DNA of 64,000 bases, from contig JAPOVK010000002.1 of the NCBI GenBank assembly GCA_026708185.1, positions 1 to 64,000 on the forward strand, written 5' to 3'. Position 1 is the first letter of the stretch. Every line of letters begins with the position of its first letter. The notes under the pieces are model-generated. The model was not told the origin of the DNA, ran no database searches, and was given only the letters and a program-made list of their open reading frames with translations. The position numbers and the translations under genes are program-made. Below are positions 56,556 to 63,977 of the stretch, one piece after another. The DNA is from Gammaproteobacteria bacterium (GTDB taxonomy: Bacteria > Pseudomonadota > Gammaproteobacteria > Pseudomonadales > Azotimanducaceae).

Positions 56556-57026
56556 ATGACTATTGAAACTGTGCTACTCGGGATGTTCGCACTCGCGGTC
56601 CTCGTGCTGGGCTACATGGTCTGGCGCATTCGGGGGACGTTGGCTGACGAACGCAGCACCCACGACCTGGAGGTTGAAGCCGCACGTGCCGAAGGTCGTG
56701 CGGACAGCCGCCAACGTGCGAAGTCGGTGAATCTCGGACAGGCGATTGAGCAGTTCGTCCCTTGGATGACCGACTATCCGTTCAACCCCCGCGACTCGCG
56801 GTTCCTCGGCAACCCGATTGACTACATCGTGTTCGCCGGGCTGCGCGAGAGCGACGATGTCGATGAAGTCGTCTTCGTCGAGGTGAAGTCCGGCAGGAGC
56901 CAACTCACCAAGCGGGAACGTTCGCTTCGGGATGCGATTGAGGAAGGTCGCGTCCGTCATTTGACTGTTCGTGTTCCGACCGCCCGCGAGGCGGAACGGA
57001 TGCGCGAACAAGCCGAGGCGGCGTAA
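56556..57026 (+). CDS. Holliday-junction-resolvase-like protein with N-terminal membrane helix
   Basis: 156 residues; ATG 56556 directly follows GGGAGGAGGAAGC. An N-terminal hydrophobic helix (VLLGMFALAVLVLGYMVW), a charged helix, then FVPWMTDYPFNPRDSRFLGN, PIDYIVFAGL and VDEVVFVEVKSGRSQLTKRE, followed by IEEGRVRHLTVRVP. The P-I-D-Y and V-E-V-K-S-G motifs form the PD-(D/E)XK active site of the family named as related to archaeal Holliday junction resolvases. Family members typically carry this N-terminal hydrophobic helix. Substrate is unproven. Transcribed from the divergent promoter region at 56.4-56.5 kb. Confidence 0.85.
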   Translation: MTIETVLLGMFALAVLVLGYMVWRIRGTLADERSTHDLEVEAARAEGRADSRQRAKSVNLGQAIEQFVPWMTDYPFNPRDSRFLGNPIDYIVFAGLRESDDVDEVVFVEVKSGRSQLTKRERSLRDAIEEGRVRHLTVRVPTAREAERMREQAEAA

Positions 57027-57104
57027 GGGTGGGTGGGGACTCGAAGGCGGGGCGGAGGGTGCCTACGGGTGCCATCCGCCCCTTCACCTTCGGGGAGGTG
57101 CGCC

Positions 57105-57326
57105 ATGAGCATGACGACAGACGAGAAGTTCATGGCGATGTTCCGCGAAGCCAAGGCGGCTTTCGACGAGGAGTATCCCCCCGGTTCCCCGCGACGCGAG
57201 CGGATCGAAGCCGAGTTCGCGCGCATGGAAGCCAAGTGGGATGCCATCGACCGCATGGAGAAGCTGGCACGGGGCGCGGAGAAGGCGGTCCGGCTGTTCA
57301 AGACCCTCCGGCGCGGACGGGGGTGA
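57105..57326 (+). CDS. Small helical protein upstream of the transposase gene
   Basis: 73 residues from ATG 57105, with GGGGAGG upstream. Charged helices (TTDEKFMAMFREAKAAFDEE, IEAEFARMEAKWDAIDRMEK, ending RRGRG). It ends 3 bases before the GTG of the IS1595-type transposase gene, so the two are likely one transcript. No family recognised. Confidence 0.65.
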   Translation: MSMTTDEKFMAMFREAKAAFDEEYPPGSPRRERIEAEFARMEAKWDAIDRMEKLARGAEKAVRLFKTLRRGRG

Positions 57327-57329
57327 GCC

Positions 57330-58277
57330 GTGGACGACCACGTCACCATCAGCGTGTACCAGTTCCTCCGGATGTTCCCGGACGAGGAAGCTGCGCGGGT
57401 GTACCTCGAACAGCGGCGCTGGCGCGGAACGCCTGTATGCCCGCATTGCGGGTGCTTCGAACGCATCACCGCCCGCCAGGGCAAGCGCGCGGGCTACTAC
57501 GTTTGCCGCGACTGCACCAAGGAGTTCACCGTGCGCACGAAGTCCATCTTCGAGCGCTCCCACGTCAGTCTGGATCGCTGGCTTCTTGCCATGTACTACG
57601 TCGTCACGGCGCGGAAGGGGATTAGCTCCATGCAGTTGAGCAAGGAGTTGAGCATTACGCAGAAGAGCGCTTGGTTCGTGTTGAGCCGTCTACGCGAGGC
57701 GTTGGGGCACCATCCGCCGACGAAGCTCAAGGGGGTCGTGGAGATAGACGAGACCGGCGTCGGCGGCATCGAAGGCACGAAGCACGCGTGGAAGCGGAAG
57801 CACGTGGGCACGGGCTACGCCGGGAAGGAGGTCGTCATGGGATTCCGCGAACGCGGCGGGAGGACCATCGGCGTCCATGTCGAGGGCCAAAGCCAAAAGG
57901 TCTTCCACCGTGAAATCCACCGGCTCGTGGAGCCAGGAACGCACATCCAAACGGACGAACACAAGGGCTACAACAACCTACCCGGCTACATCCGCAGCCA
58001 TGTCAAGCATGGTGCGGGCGAATACGTTGGTGCGGGTGACGTTACCGTGAACAGCGTGGAAAGCATGTGGGCGGTGTTGAAGCGCGGCATCTACGGCGTA
58101 TGGCATCAAGTCTCGGTCAAACACCTTCAACGGTACGTGAACGAAGCCACGTTCCGATTGAACGAAGGCAACGTCGAGATACCTACCATGCAGCGTCTTG
58201 AGGCGTTCGTGGAACTGGCCTTCCGGTGCCGCATCACATATCGAGAGCTTGTCGAAGGAGACAAAGAAGCGGCCTAG
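57330..58277 (+). mobile_element. IS1595-family transposase gene
   Basis: 315 residues from GTG 57330. N-terminal zinc ribbon (CPHCGCFE and YYVCRDCTKEFT), helix-turn-helix region (KGISSMQLSKELSITQKSAW), then the DDE-type core: VVEIDETGVGG (first Asp), IQTDEHKGYNN (second Asp), and NSVESMWAVLKRGIYGVWHQ, the signature end of ISXO2/IS1595 enzymes. Length and domain order are complete, so it may be active. I could not identify terminal inverted repeats by eye, and the tight link to the upstream small gene is unusual for a simple insertion sequence; it might belong to a larger composite element. Confidence 0.9.
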
Positions 58278-58341
58278 TGGACATACTTCCGCGTGGGTCA
58301 GGCGGCATGAAATCGTGGATAGCGTTCGTGCGACCGCGACC

Positions 58342-58347
58342 TAAATA
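58342..58347 (+). promoter_or_regulatory. TAAATA motif upstream of the DUF6527 gene
   Basis: CCTAAATACC context, similar to the other island motifs, but the ATG is 42 bases further on, so the mRNA would have a leader. It may be the -10 element of the DUF6527 gene. Confidence 0.35.
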
Positions 58348-58389
58348 CCAATTGGGCGGGGTAGGACTACCGCGAGCATACGAACAGGA

Positions 58390-58809
58390 ATGACTTCCAA
58401 GATCATTGACAAGGCTGGGTGCCGGGTGTATGGAGACCTGCCCCAAGACACGAAATCCGGTGACGACATGCCCCTTGAGCCGCGCCCTCCGACACGGGCA
58501 AAGCGCCGTGTCAACAGCCTGCAACCTGTGTTCGTAGAACGCCGACCCAAGAGATTTGAGCCGGGCAAGCTCTACATCGTGGGGGAGGGTAGTTGGTCCG
58601 GGCACCTATGTGCATGCGGTTGCGGCGCGGAAATAGACGTCGGCTTCTCTCCTGGCTACCGATACATGGTATGGGATGGCCCCACCGTCACGATTCGAGA
58701 GTCGATTGGCAACAACCACTTGCCCTGCAAGTCGCACTACTACATCACACGCAACAAGGTGGAGTGGCTAACACCGTGCCAGCCCACCGGACGCGTATCG
58801 ACTGGATAG
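58390..58809 (+). CDS. DUF6527-family protein of the ubiquitin-like cassette
   Basis: 139 residues as drawn; ATG 58468 is an alternative start. The core is LCACGCGAEIDVGFSPGY, GPTVTIRESIGNNHLPCKSH and YYITRNKVEWL. The Cys-x-Cys-Gly-Cys knot plus the later Cys and His suggest a bound zinc. DUF6527 proteins occur with bacterial ubiquitin-like, E2-like and E1-like genes; from memory, recent work on these Bub-type pathways treats DUF6527 as a peptidase acting on the ubiquitin-like protein. Here it is on the opposite strand from its partners and its 3' end overlaps the E1-like gene by 42 bases, an arrangement that differs from a single four-gene operon. Confidence 0.85.
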   Translation: MTSKIIDKAGCRVYGDLPQDTKSGDDMPLEPRPPTRAKRRVNSLQPVFVERRPKRFEPGKLYIVGEGSWSGHLCACGCGAEIDVGFSPGYRYMVWDGPTVTIRESIGNNHLPCKSHYYITRNKVEWLTPCQPTGRVSTG

Positions 58810-59463
58810 ACCGTTCCCTTCTATGTTGTACAAGGAGTGAAGCTCGTCCTTGGAGTCGGAGAAGACCCCTCTGACCTTCTTCCACTTGATCACGGCTAAG
58901 GCAGCATTCAGCGCGTTCAATTCGACCGTCTGGTGATTCCGGTCTTTCGGGTCGGTTGCCGGTGCATCAAGCCCGATGCGCTTCACATGGTCCTGGCGAG
59001 ACGGTAACAACGTGGTCACACGGACCAGCCCGCCGAGGACCGACGAGCCTGTTCGATGGACCGCCATGCCGACGTCGATGAGCAGGTGGTTAGGGTCTTC
59101 CAAGCATACCTCCACTACGCGGCGCTTGACACGTCCTGACCCGATGCACACGAACACGGTGTCGAAGTCACCCAACTGGTCTGCGTTTTCTTCGTCAATG
59201 AACACGGGATACGGGCGAACCTCCTGTCCGCGTTGGAGTCCACGGTATCGGTTGGCATGACGTTCCACCTTGTGTTTGGCTCCACCGGGTGCTAGCGGTC
59301 CCGGAGAGCGGAGAGGCGTCCGTTCGTCGTACTCGTCACCATCGAACAACCCTATGAACTGCACAGGTGTCTTGCACACGAAGTCCAAGATGTGCGAGCC
59401 CGTGCCTCCCACTCCGACAATCGCTACCTTCTCCCGCGCAAGCTTCGCGTGCGGGTCGCTCAC
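58768..59463 (-). CDS. E1-like (ThiF/MoeB superfamily) adenylating enzyme
   Basis: 231 residues. The Rossmann-type nucleotide loop is VAIVGVGGTGSHILDFV (GVGGTG near 17-22), followed by IGLFDGDEYDERTPLRSPG, where the Asp and Arg residues typical of E1 adenylation sites lie, and TVFVCIGSGRVKRRVVEV. Length covers only the adenylation domain, so there is no separate catalytic-cysteine or ubiquitin-fold domain. Expected role: adenylate the C-terminus of the ubiquitin-like protein and pass it to the E2-like protein. The GTG start overlaps the E2-like stop by 4 bases, so they are co-translated. Confidence 0.88.
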   Translation of the reverse strand: MSDPHAKLAREKVAIVGVGGTGSHILDFVCKTPVQFIGLFDGDEYDERTPLRSPGPLAPGGAKHKVERHANRYRGLQRGQEVRPYPVFIDEENADQLGDFDTVFVCIGSGRVKRRVVEVCLEDPNHLLIDVGMAVHRTGSSVLGGLVRVTTLLPSRQDHVKRIGLDAPATDPKDRNHQTVELNALNAALAVIKWKKVRGVFSDSKDELHSLYNIEGNGLSSRYASGGLARC

Positions 59464-59984
59464 TGTCGTAGCTCCGACACAGTGGGGTCGATTTCCCGCG
59501 CTTTCGCCATGACGAACGAAATGTACTTGCGGGCCTTTGCCAAGTAGCTCACGTAGTGGCCGCCGGGTGGCTTGACGGAGAACGCGTGAATCTGGCGAGA
59601 CTTCAACTGTTGCCGAATCTGTTCGTTCCTTGGCTCGGGAACTTCGATGTGGATCAGTGGTTGCCCCGATTTACAATGCGGGAATCCCCCTTTCCACAAT
59701 GCCCAGTGGAACGGATCGGGACGTACCCCACCTCCTGGAGGATGCAGGTCGATGGGCATCACCAGCACTCCGGTTTCGCAAACATCCACTGACTTCCCGC
59801 GCCGCCTAACGTACGGGACACGGCTCACGGCCAGCCATTGCTTCGGATGGGACCAGTAAATCGGATTGATGAAGCCTTGCACCAATTGTCTGACTGGCTC
59901 TGTCATCCACGGCGGGTCCAGTCGGACACGGTATCCCATGTCGCGTAGAGTACCCACGACGGACTCAGGTGTTGTCTGTTTCAT
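59460..59984 (-). CDS. E2-like ubiquitin-conjugating-fold protein
   Basis: 174 residues from the ATG at 59984, chosen because it lies inside the end of the ubiquitin-like gene (20-base overlap) and avoids a longer frame antisense-like extension. The middle has PIDLHPPGGGVRPDPFHW, the position and shape of an E2 active-site region, then HCKSGQPLIHIEV and AKARKYISFVMAKAREIDPT, a final helix. Cys69 and Cys104 are the only Cys candidates for a thioester; some related bacterial pathways are thought to use oxyester chemistry, so the acceptor is uncertain. The E2 call depends mainly on its place between a multiubiquitin-type protein and an E1-like enzyme. Confidence 0.75.
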   Translation of the reverse strand: MKQTTPESVVGTLRDMGYRVRLDPPWMTEPVRQLVQGFINPIYWSHPKQWLAVSRVPYVRRRGKSVDVCETGVLVMPIDLHPPGGGVRPDPFHWALWKGGFPHCKSGQPLIHIEVPEPRNEQIRQQLKSRQIHAFSVKPPGGHYVSYLAKARKYISFVMAKAREIDPTVSELRQ

Positions 59985-60243
59985 CGATGTTGAACCGAGT
60001 TCCGTCCTGCACCTTGACTGGGGGGTCCGTTTCCACGAAATCACCGTCCTCGCGTCTAACTGCGTTTTCCACGAAGACCGAATACTCGTGGTTCGGTTTC
60101 GGCTCGAACCTGAGCCGTACGGCTTCATCGTAGGTGAATACTCTGCCATCCTCCTCTGGTCTAGGGTCTCCGTTCACCCAAATGGTGATCTTGCCCTTTC
60201 CCGGCTCGATTGGCTTCTTGTCCTCGTGATTGGCGTCCGCCAT
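59965..60243 (-). CDS. Multiubiquitin-family ubiquitin-like modifier
   Basis: 92 residues: a polar N-terminal tail (ADANHEDKKPIEPGKG), then ITIWVNGDPRPEEDGRVFTY, DEAVRLRFEPKPNHEYSVFV, ENAVRREDGDFVETDPPVKV and a C-terminal tail QDGTRFNIDETDNT. This is a single beta-grasp unit of the multiubiquitin (PF14452-like) family: an opening strand with VNG, a helix, a strand FVENA and a final short strand RFNIDET. It ends without a di-glycine, so processing or a non-Gly C-terminus must be used. The stop overlaps the start of the E2-like gene, the hallmark of a conjugation operon. Confidence 0.82.
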   Translation of the reverse strand: MADANHEDKKPIEPGKGKITIWVNGDPRPEEDGRVFTYDEAVRLRFEPKPNHEYSVFVENAVRREDGDFVETDPPVKVQDGTRFNIDETDNT

Positions 60244-60321
60244 ATAGCGTGGTCCTACTCGGGTTGGTGGTCGACGGGCGCGCAGTCTACTACATGATGT
60301 GTCTCCTGGACGCGATACCTG

Positions 60322-60582
60322 CTAAAGCAACTCGTCGTCGGTTTTGTAGCGCGTCTCCGCCGGGTATAGCGCCACCCCCAGACGGTTGTGGAGCATGTCG
60401 CCCTGAGTGGGCGTGAAGCGGTAACGGAACGTCCCCTCAGAGGTCTCCACCGTCAACCAGACCTTGTTGGGGTTCGCACTGTCGAATCCGACTATCGGGT
60501 TGCCGACATGGTTGAAGACGCGTATCTCAACACCATTCTCCACGACGATGCGCGGTCGCATCCGGTGTTTCCTAGCAGCCAT
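60322..60582 (-). CDS. 86-residue protein at the head of the ubiquitin-like operon
   Basis: ATG 60582 preceded by GAGAGG. Sequence: AARKHRMRPRIVVENGVEIR, VFNHVGNPIVGFDSANPNKV, WLTVETSEGTFRYRFTPTQG, ending TRYKTDDELL. Beta-rich, small and basic at the N-terminus. It does not match the known Ubl, E1, E2 or DUF6527 parts; a divergent beta-grasp or an adaptor are possibilities. It precedes the modifier gene by 78 bases on the same strand, so the operon probably has four leftward genes. Confidence 0.65.
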   Translation of the reverse strand: MAARKHRMRPRIVVENGVEIRVFNHVGNPIVGFDSANPNKVWLTVETSEGTFRYRFTPTQGDMLHNRLGVALYPAETRYKTDDELL

Positions 60583-60639
60583 GTCCTCTCGCCTCGAATG
60601 CGCCAGCAGAAGCGGCGCAATGGCGCAAATTCAAGCAGA

Positions 60640-60752
60640 CGGGTGCGGGACGATGCAAAGCGTTGACCACGCCGGGGCGGATGGTTTAGGGTACGCGCCG
60701 CCGTCGGGGCGGGGGGTCTTGGCGGCGCAGACCAACGAAGAAGGAACCACCC
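60640..60752 (+). promoter_or_regulatory. Promoter region of the lipoprotein gene
   Basis: TTGACC (60663-60668) with GGTTTAGGGT about 16-18 bases downstream makes a plausible -35/-10 pair; GAAGGAACC lies just before the ATG at 60753 as ribosome site. This is the gap between the leftward ubiquitin-like operon and the rightward genes. Confidence 0.4.
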
Positions 60753-61085
60753 ATGAAAGCCACTCCCACGCTGGTCGCGTTGTCGCTCGTTGTTGCCGGA
60801 TGCGCCGCGTCCCCCGCAGCCGTCGCTCCCGCTCTGGTCTCCGCCGAACCCTACCGGGATCTAAAATGCACGACGCTGGCGGAAATGAAGGTTGCGAAGC
60901 AGGCGGACATAGACAAGCTCTACAAGTCGCAAAGCACGAAAAGGTGGGTGGACGGGGTATCGAACGTCGTTCTGCTCCCCGGAGTCGCCAGCGTGGTGAA
61001 GGACTCGTCGAAGCCTCTGGCGCAAGCGAAAGGGGAGATGCAGGCCATGATCCGGGAATACGACAGGCGTTGCCTGGACGACTAG
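60753..61085 (+). CDS. Small lipoprotein
   Basis: 110 residues, start KATPTLVALSLVVAGCAASP: a signal peptide with lipobox V-A-G-C, so Cys16 would be lipidated. The mature part has LKCTTLAEMKVAKQADIDKL and ends CLDD, with two Cys that could pair, and a helical C-terminus (AKGEMQAMIREYDRRC). No family recognised. First gene of a short rightward set with DUF3892 and HNH genes. Confidence 0.75.
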   Translation: MKATPTLVALSLVVAGCAASPAAVAPALVSAEPYRDLKCTTLAEMKVAKQADIDKLYKSQSTKRWVDGVSNVVLLPGVASVVKDSSKPLAQAKGEMQAMIREYDRRCLDD

Positions 61086-61111
61086 CAGCACCAACCATCT
61101 GGAGAGACGAC

Positions 61112-61372
61112 ATGGCGGACAGGCGCGTAACCCAAACGGGCAAGGACGACGACGGCGACATCACGAGGCTATGCAACCCCGGCGAGGACTGGTCGCCTCG
61201 GTCCAAGGCGGGCGCGATCTTGGACATCGAGGACAAGACCCACTCGTACCACGTCGAGGAAGCCGGGTACAAGTCGACCATCTACGTCGTCGAGGTCGGC
61301 GGGGTGAAGCACTTGAAGACCTACGCGGACGAGACATCGAAGAATAACCTCGACAATCTCGAAGATTGTTGA
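61112..61372 (+). CDS. DUF3892 protein
   Basis: 86 residues from ATG 61112 (GGAGAG upstream). ADRRVTQTGKDDDGDITRLC, then KAGAILDIEDKTHSYHVEEA and VGGVKHLKTYADETSKNNLD ending LEDC: this is the DUF3892 pattern (I-x-x-L-C-N, a helix with I-x-x-I-E, and YLRT-x-D-x-x-x-x-NNLDxLPxC). DUF3892 proteins are small single-domain proteins of unknown function, common on accessory DNA and near nucleases. It ends 4 bases before the HNH gene. Confidence 0.88.
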   Translation: MADRRVTQTGKDDDGDITRLCNPGEDWSPRSKAGAILDIEDKTHSYHVEEAGYKSTIYVVEVGGVKHLKTYADETSKNNLDNLEDC

Positions 61373-61376
61373 CCCC

Positions 61377-61709
61377 ATGGCGAGGAAGATACCCATCCGT
61401 CCCAAACGACGGCTCGAAACCATCAAGGACGTCGTGGATGCCGTCCTAGAGAAGGAAGTCGACACAACCGACAAAAAGACGATTCAAGCTGTATGGGAGA
61501 AGGGCAAGACCGTTCGCAACCGAGACGGCGGGCTTTGGCGACAGGACGACTTTGGCAATCTCATCAAGCGTGACGAATACGGCAACCGCGACTCCGACAC
61601 CGGCTGGGAGATCGATCACATCAAGCTCGTGAAGGACGGTGGTAAGGACGTCATGTCGAATCTACGCCCGTTGCACGCGAAGACGAACGCTGCTCGACAG
61701 GAGGGTTGA
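61377..61709 (+). CDS. HNH endonuclease
   Basis: 110 residues. The nuclease core is at the C-terminus: GWEIDHIKLVKDGGKDVMSN followed by LRPLHAKTNAARQ, in which EIDHI supplies the metal-binding His, the SNLRPLH strand-helix supplies the Asn and His, and NAARQ closes the motif. The N-terminal half is helical and basic (ARKIPIRPKRRLETIKDVVD) and may position DNA. Probably a small stand-alone nuclease, translated with DUF3892. The last 59 bases overlap a convergent small gene. Confidence 0.85.
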   Translation: MARKIPIRPKRRLETIKDVVDAVLEKEVDTTDKKTIQAVWEKGKTVRNRDGGLWRQDDFGNLIKRDEYGNRDSDTGWEIDHIKLVKDGGKDVMSNLRPLHAKTNAARQEG

Positions 61710-61908
61710 CCACCCGGAGGTAGGGCCGGTCTTCTCCCACCGGGCGCGGGTCCGTCACCGACACGCAGATGTAGTCGATTTCGACATCGTCGTCGTCCGG
61801 CTGACCGCATACCGGCACGCCCCAGACGTATAGCCCCAACGACTTCAAATAGTCGTAGAGACGTTGTTGCCTGACCTTGACCGACATGTGGTCCAACATT
61901 GCGGGCAT
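61651..61908 (-). CDS. Small hypothetical protein with acidic patch
   Basis: 85 residues from the ATG at 61908 (MPAMLDHMSVKVRQQRLYD). Contains DYLKSLGLYVWGVPVCGQPD and DDDVEIDYICVSVTDPRPVG, well-shaped for a small alpha/beta protein. A TAAATACG motif stands 5 bases before the start. It converges on the HNH gene and overlaps it by 59 bases. No family recognised. Confidence 0.55.
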   Translation of the reverse strand: MPAMLDHMSVKVRQQRLYDYLKSLGLYVWGVPVCGQPDDDDVEIDYICVSVTDPRPVGEDRPYLRVVNPPVEQRSSSRATGVDST

Positions 61909-61919
61909 GCGCGTATTTA
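61909..61919 (-). promoter_or_regulatory. TAAATACG motif, candidate leaderless promoter
   Basis: TAAATA on the minus strand (61919 to 61914), followed after 5 bases by the ATG at 61908; context GGCTAAATACGCGC. Confidence 0.45.
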
Positions 61920-62006
61920 GCCCGCCCGACGAGGGTTGAAACGAAGTTCTGCCCCGTTCGATACTCCATGCTCGCGCACTGGTCGAACAACAACAGGTCT
62001 CCACCA

Positions 62007-63977
62007 ATGAAGCTCAAGTCATTTCGCGTCATCAACTTCAGAAGCATCCGGGACTCCGGTCACGTCGAGGTCGAAAAGGGTCAGACCTGCCTCGTAGGCA
62101 AGAACGAATCGGGGAAGACCGCTCTCCTTGAAGCGCTGTACCGGACCAACCCGGTCGTGCCGGAGCACGCCGTGTTCGACCCGGTGGTCGACTACCCGAA
62201 GAGCGACTTCACGTACATCGAAGACGTCGAAGCGGGTAGACGCAAGGCGGAAGAGGTCGTTGAGGTCGTATACGAACTCGACAAGTCCGAGAAGGACGAA
62301 ATCGCGGCATTGTGCGGCAAAAGGGCGCTGCTCAACGACCAGATGACTCGTTGGACGCGCTACGGCACGCCGGGGTCCGGCGACGACCTGCATCACGTTT
62401 TTCGGCTCGAACTTTCCACTGCCGATGCCATGAACCATCTTATCCGCCGCTTCGGGGCGAATCCCAGCCAATTGAACAAATCGACGTGGAAAGCCCTGGC
62501 GGACAGCATGGCGGAGTTCGACGGAGAGGGAGACGTCGACGTGTTGGATACCGTGAAGGAAATTGCCGGTGCTGGAGGTTTGTCACTGTACTTCTATAGG
62601 ATGTTCTGGGATGACGCGCCGAAGTTCATGTACTTCAACGAGTACTACCAGATGACGGGCGCAGAGAACCTCGATGCGCTCATGGAACGGGAGGAGTCGG
62701 GGAACCTCAAGGACTCGGACTACCCGTTGCTCGGATTCATACGTCTGTCCGGTGTCAACACCACTCGCTTGCGGCAACGCACGAGCACGACGGACCTCAT
62801 CAACCGTCTGACCGGGGCGAGCCATCAGATAACCGACAAGGTCATGCAGTACTGGTCCCAGAACAAGCACTTGAAGGTCGTCTTCGACGTGCGCGAAGGG
62901 AATCCCGACGACCCCGAGGAAATGCGGGATTCCACCTCGAACCTCTTAGTCATGATTGAAGACACGGTTCACGGCGGGCAAACCCCGATAGACAGGCGCT
63001 CACGCGGCTTCGTGTGGTTCTTCTCGTTCGTCGCGTGGTACAGCCACATCCGCAAGGAATTCGGGGAGGGAGTCATCCTTCTGCTCGACGAACCCGGACT
63101 GTCGCTCCATGGGAAGGCGCAGCACGACCTTCTCCGGTACTTCGACAACGAACTGGCGGAGCATCAAGTCGTCTACACCACGCACTCGCCCTTCATGTTC
63201 TCGATTGACCATCCGGAGTCCATCCGAGTTGTACAGGACCGCAGCATCGACGAAACGACCAGACTCCCGGAAGGGGAAGGCGGCACGAAGGTCGTCAACG
63301 ACCTTGACGAAGTCTGGACCACGGCGAACGGCGATACGCTGTTCCCCCTGCTCACCGCGATGGGCATCGAACTGTGGCAGATGGACATCGTCAGCAAGAA
63401 CCGGCTGATAGTGGAAGGCTCGTCGGACAAGGACTACTTGGACGCAATGTCCTCGGTGCTGGAGCGGAAAGGCAAAAGCGGCTTGTCCAGGCGCTGGCTC
63501 GTCCTGCAGGCGGGCGGCAAGACGAAGGTGTCTCCTATCGTCTCGATGTTCGACGCGCAGAAGGGATTGAATGTCGCCGTGCTGCTGGACGTCGGAACCG
63601 AGAATGAGGGCAAGATTGACGACTTGTACAAGAAAAAGCTCCTCAAGAAGAGCAACGTCGTCCGCGTGTCGCGGTTCACACCCGGCACCATCGCGGATAT
63701 CGAGGACATGTTCGAACGGGACTTCTACGTCGACTTGGTGAACCGCGCGTATGGCAAGGATGCGCCTGAAATAGCGCCGGGCAGTCTCCAGTCAAACGAG
63801 CCGAGGACGGTGAAGGCTGTCGAAGGCGTCTGGCAAGGCAGAAGGAAGTTCTCGCACCTACGACCGGCGCGGTACTTCGCCGTCAACTTGGACGAGTTCG
63901 CGGACTCCCTGTCCGAAGGCACCATCAGCCGGTTCGAGAAACTCTTCGAGACATTGAACGGATTGCTGAAGAAATAG
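62007..63977 (+). CDS. OLD-family ATPase-TOPRIM nuclease
   Basis: 656 residues from ATG 62007, where the ABC-type ATPase begins with KLKSFRVINFRSIRDSG. Walker A is LVGKNESGKTALLEAL (residues ~29-44), Walker B VILLLDEPGLSLH, and the H-loop VYTTHSPFM. A TOPRIM nuclease domain follows: RLIVEGSSDKDYLDAM (catalytic Glu), VAVLLDVGTENEGKIDDLYK (Asp) and SNVVRVSRF. The family includes phage P2 Old and GajA of the Gabija defence system. No UvrD/GajB gene is seen in the remaining 23 bases, so whether it belongs to class 1 or 2 cannot be told. It sits beside HNH, DUF3892 and the ubiquitin-like cassette, as expected in a defence island. Confidence 0.9.
   Translation: MKLKSFRVINFRSIRDSGHVEVEKGQTCLVGKNESGKTALLEALYRTNPVVPEHAVFDPVVDYPKSDFTYIEDVEAGRRKAEEVVEVVYELDKSEKDEIAALCGKRALLNDQMTRWTRYGTPGSGDDLHHVFRLELSTADAMNHLIRRFGANPSQLNKSTWKALADSMAEFDGEGDVDVLDTVKEIAGAGGLSLYFYRMFWDDAPKFMYFNEYYQMTGAENLDALMEREESGNLKDSDYPLLGFIRLSGVNTTRLRQRTSTTDLINRLTGASHQITDKVMQYWSQNKHLKVVFDVREGNPDDPEEMRDSTSNLLVMIEDTVHGGQTPIDRRSRGFVWFFSFVAWYSHIRKEFGEGVILLLDEPGLSLHGKAQHDLLRYFDNELAEHQVVYTTHSPFMFSIDHPESIRVVQDRSIDETTRLPEGEGGTKVVNDLDEVWTTANGDTLFPLLTAMGIELWQMDIVSKNRLIVEGSSDKDYLDAMSSVLERKGKSGLSRRWLVLQAGGKTKVSPIVSMFDAQKGLNVAVLLDVGTENEGKIDDLYKKKLLKKSNVVRVSRFTPGTIADIEDMFERDFYVDLVNRAYGKDAPEIAPGSLQSNEPRTVKAVEGVWQGRRKFSHLRPARYFAVNLDEFADSLSEGTISRFEKLFETLNGLLKK

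Noticed and set aside
58390-60582. CBASS with Cap2/Cap3
   Set aside because: E1-like and E2-like genes could suggest CBASS, but no cyclase gene is present and a ubiquitin-like modifier plus DUF6527 are, so a Bub/Bil-type pathway fits better.
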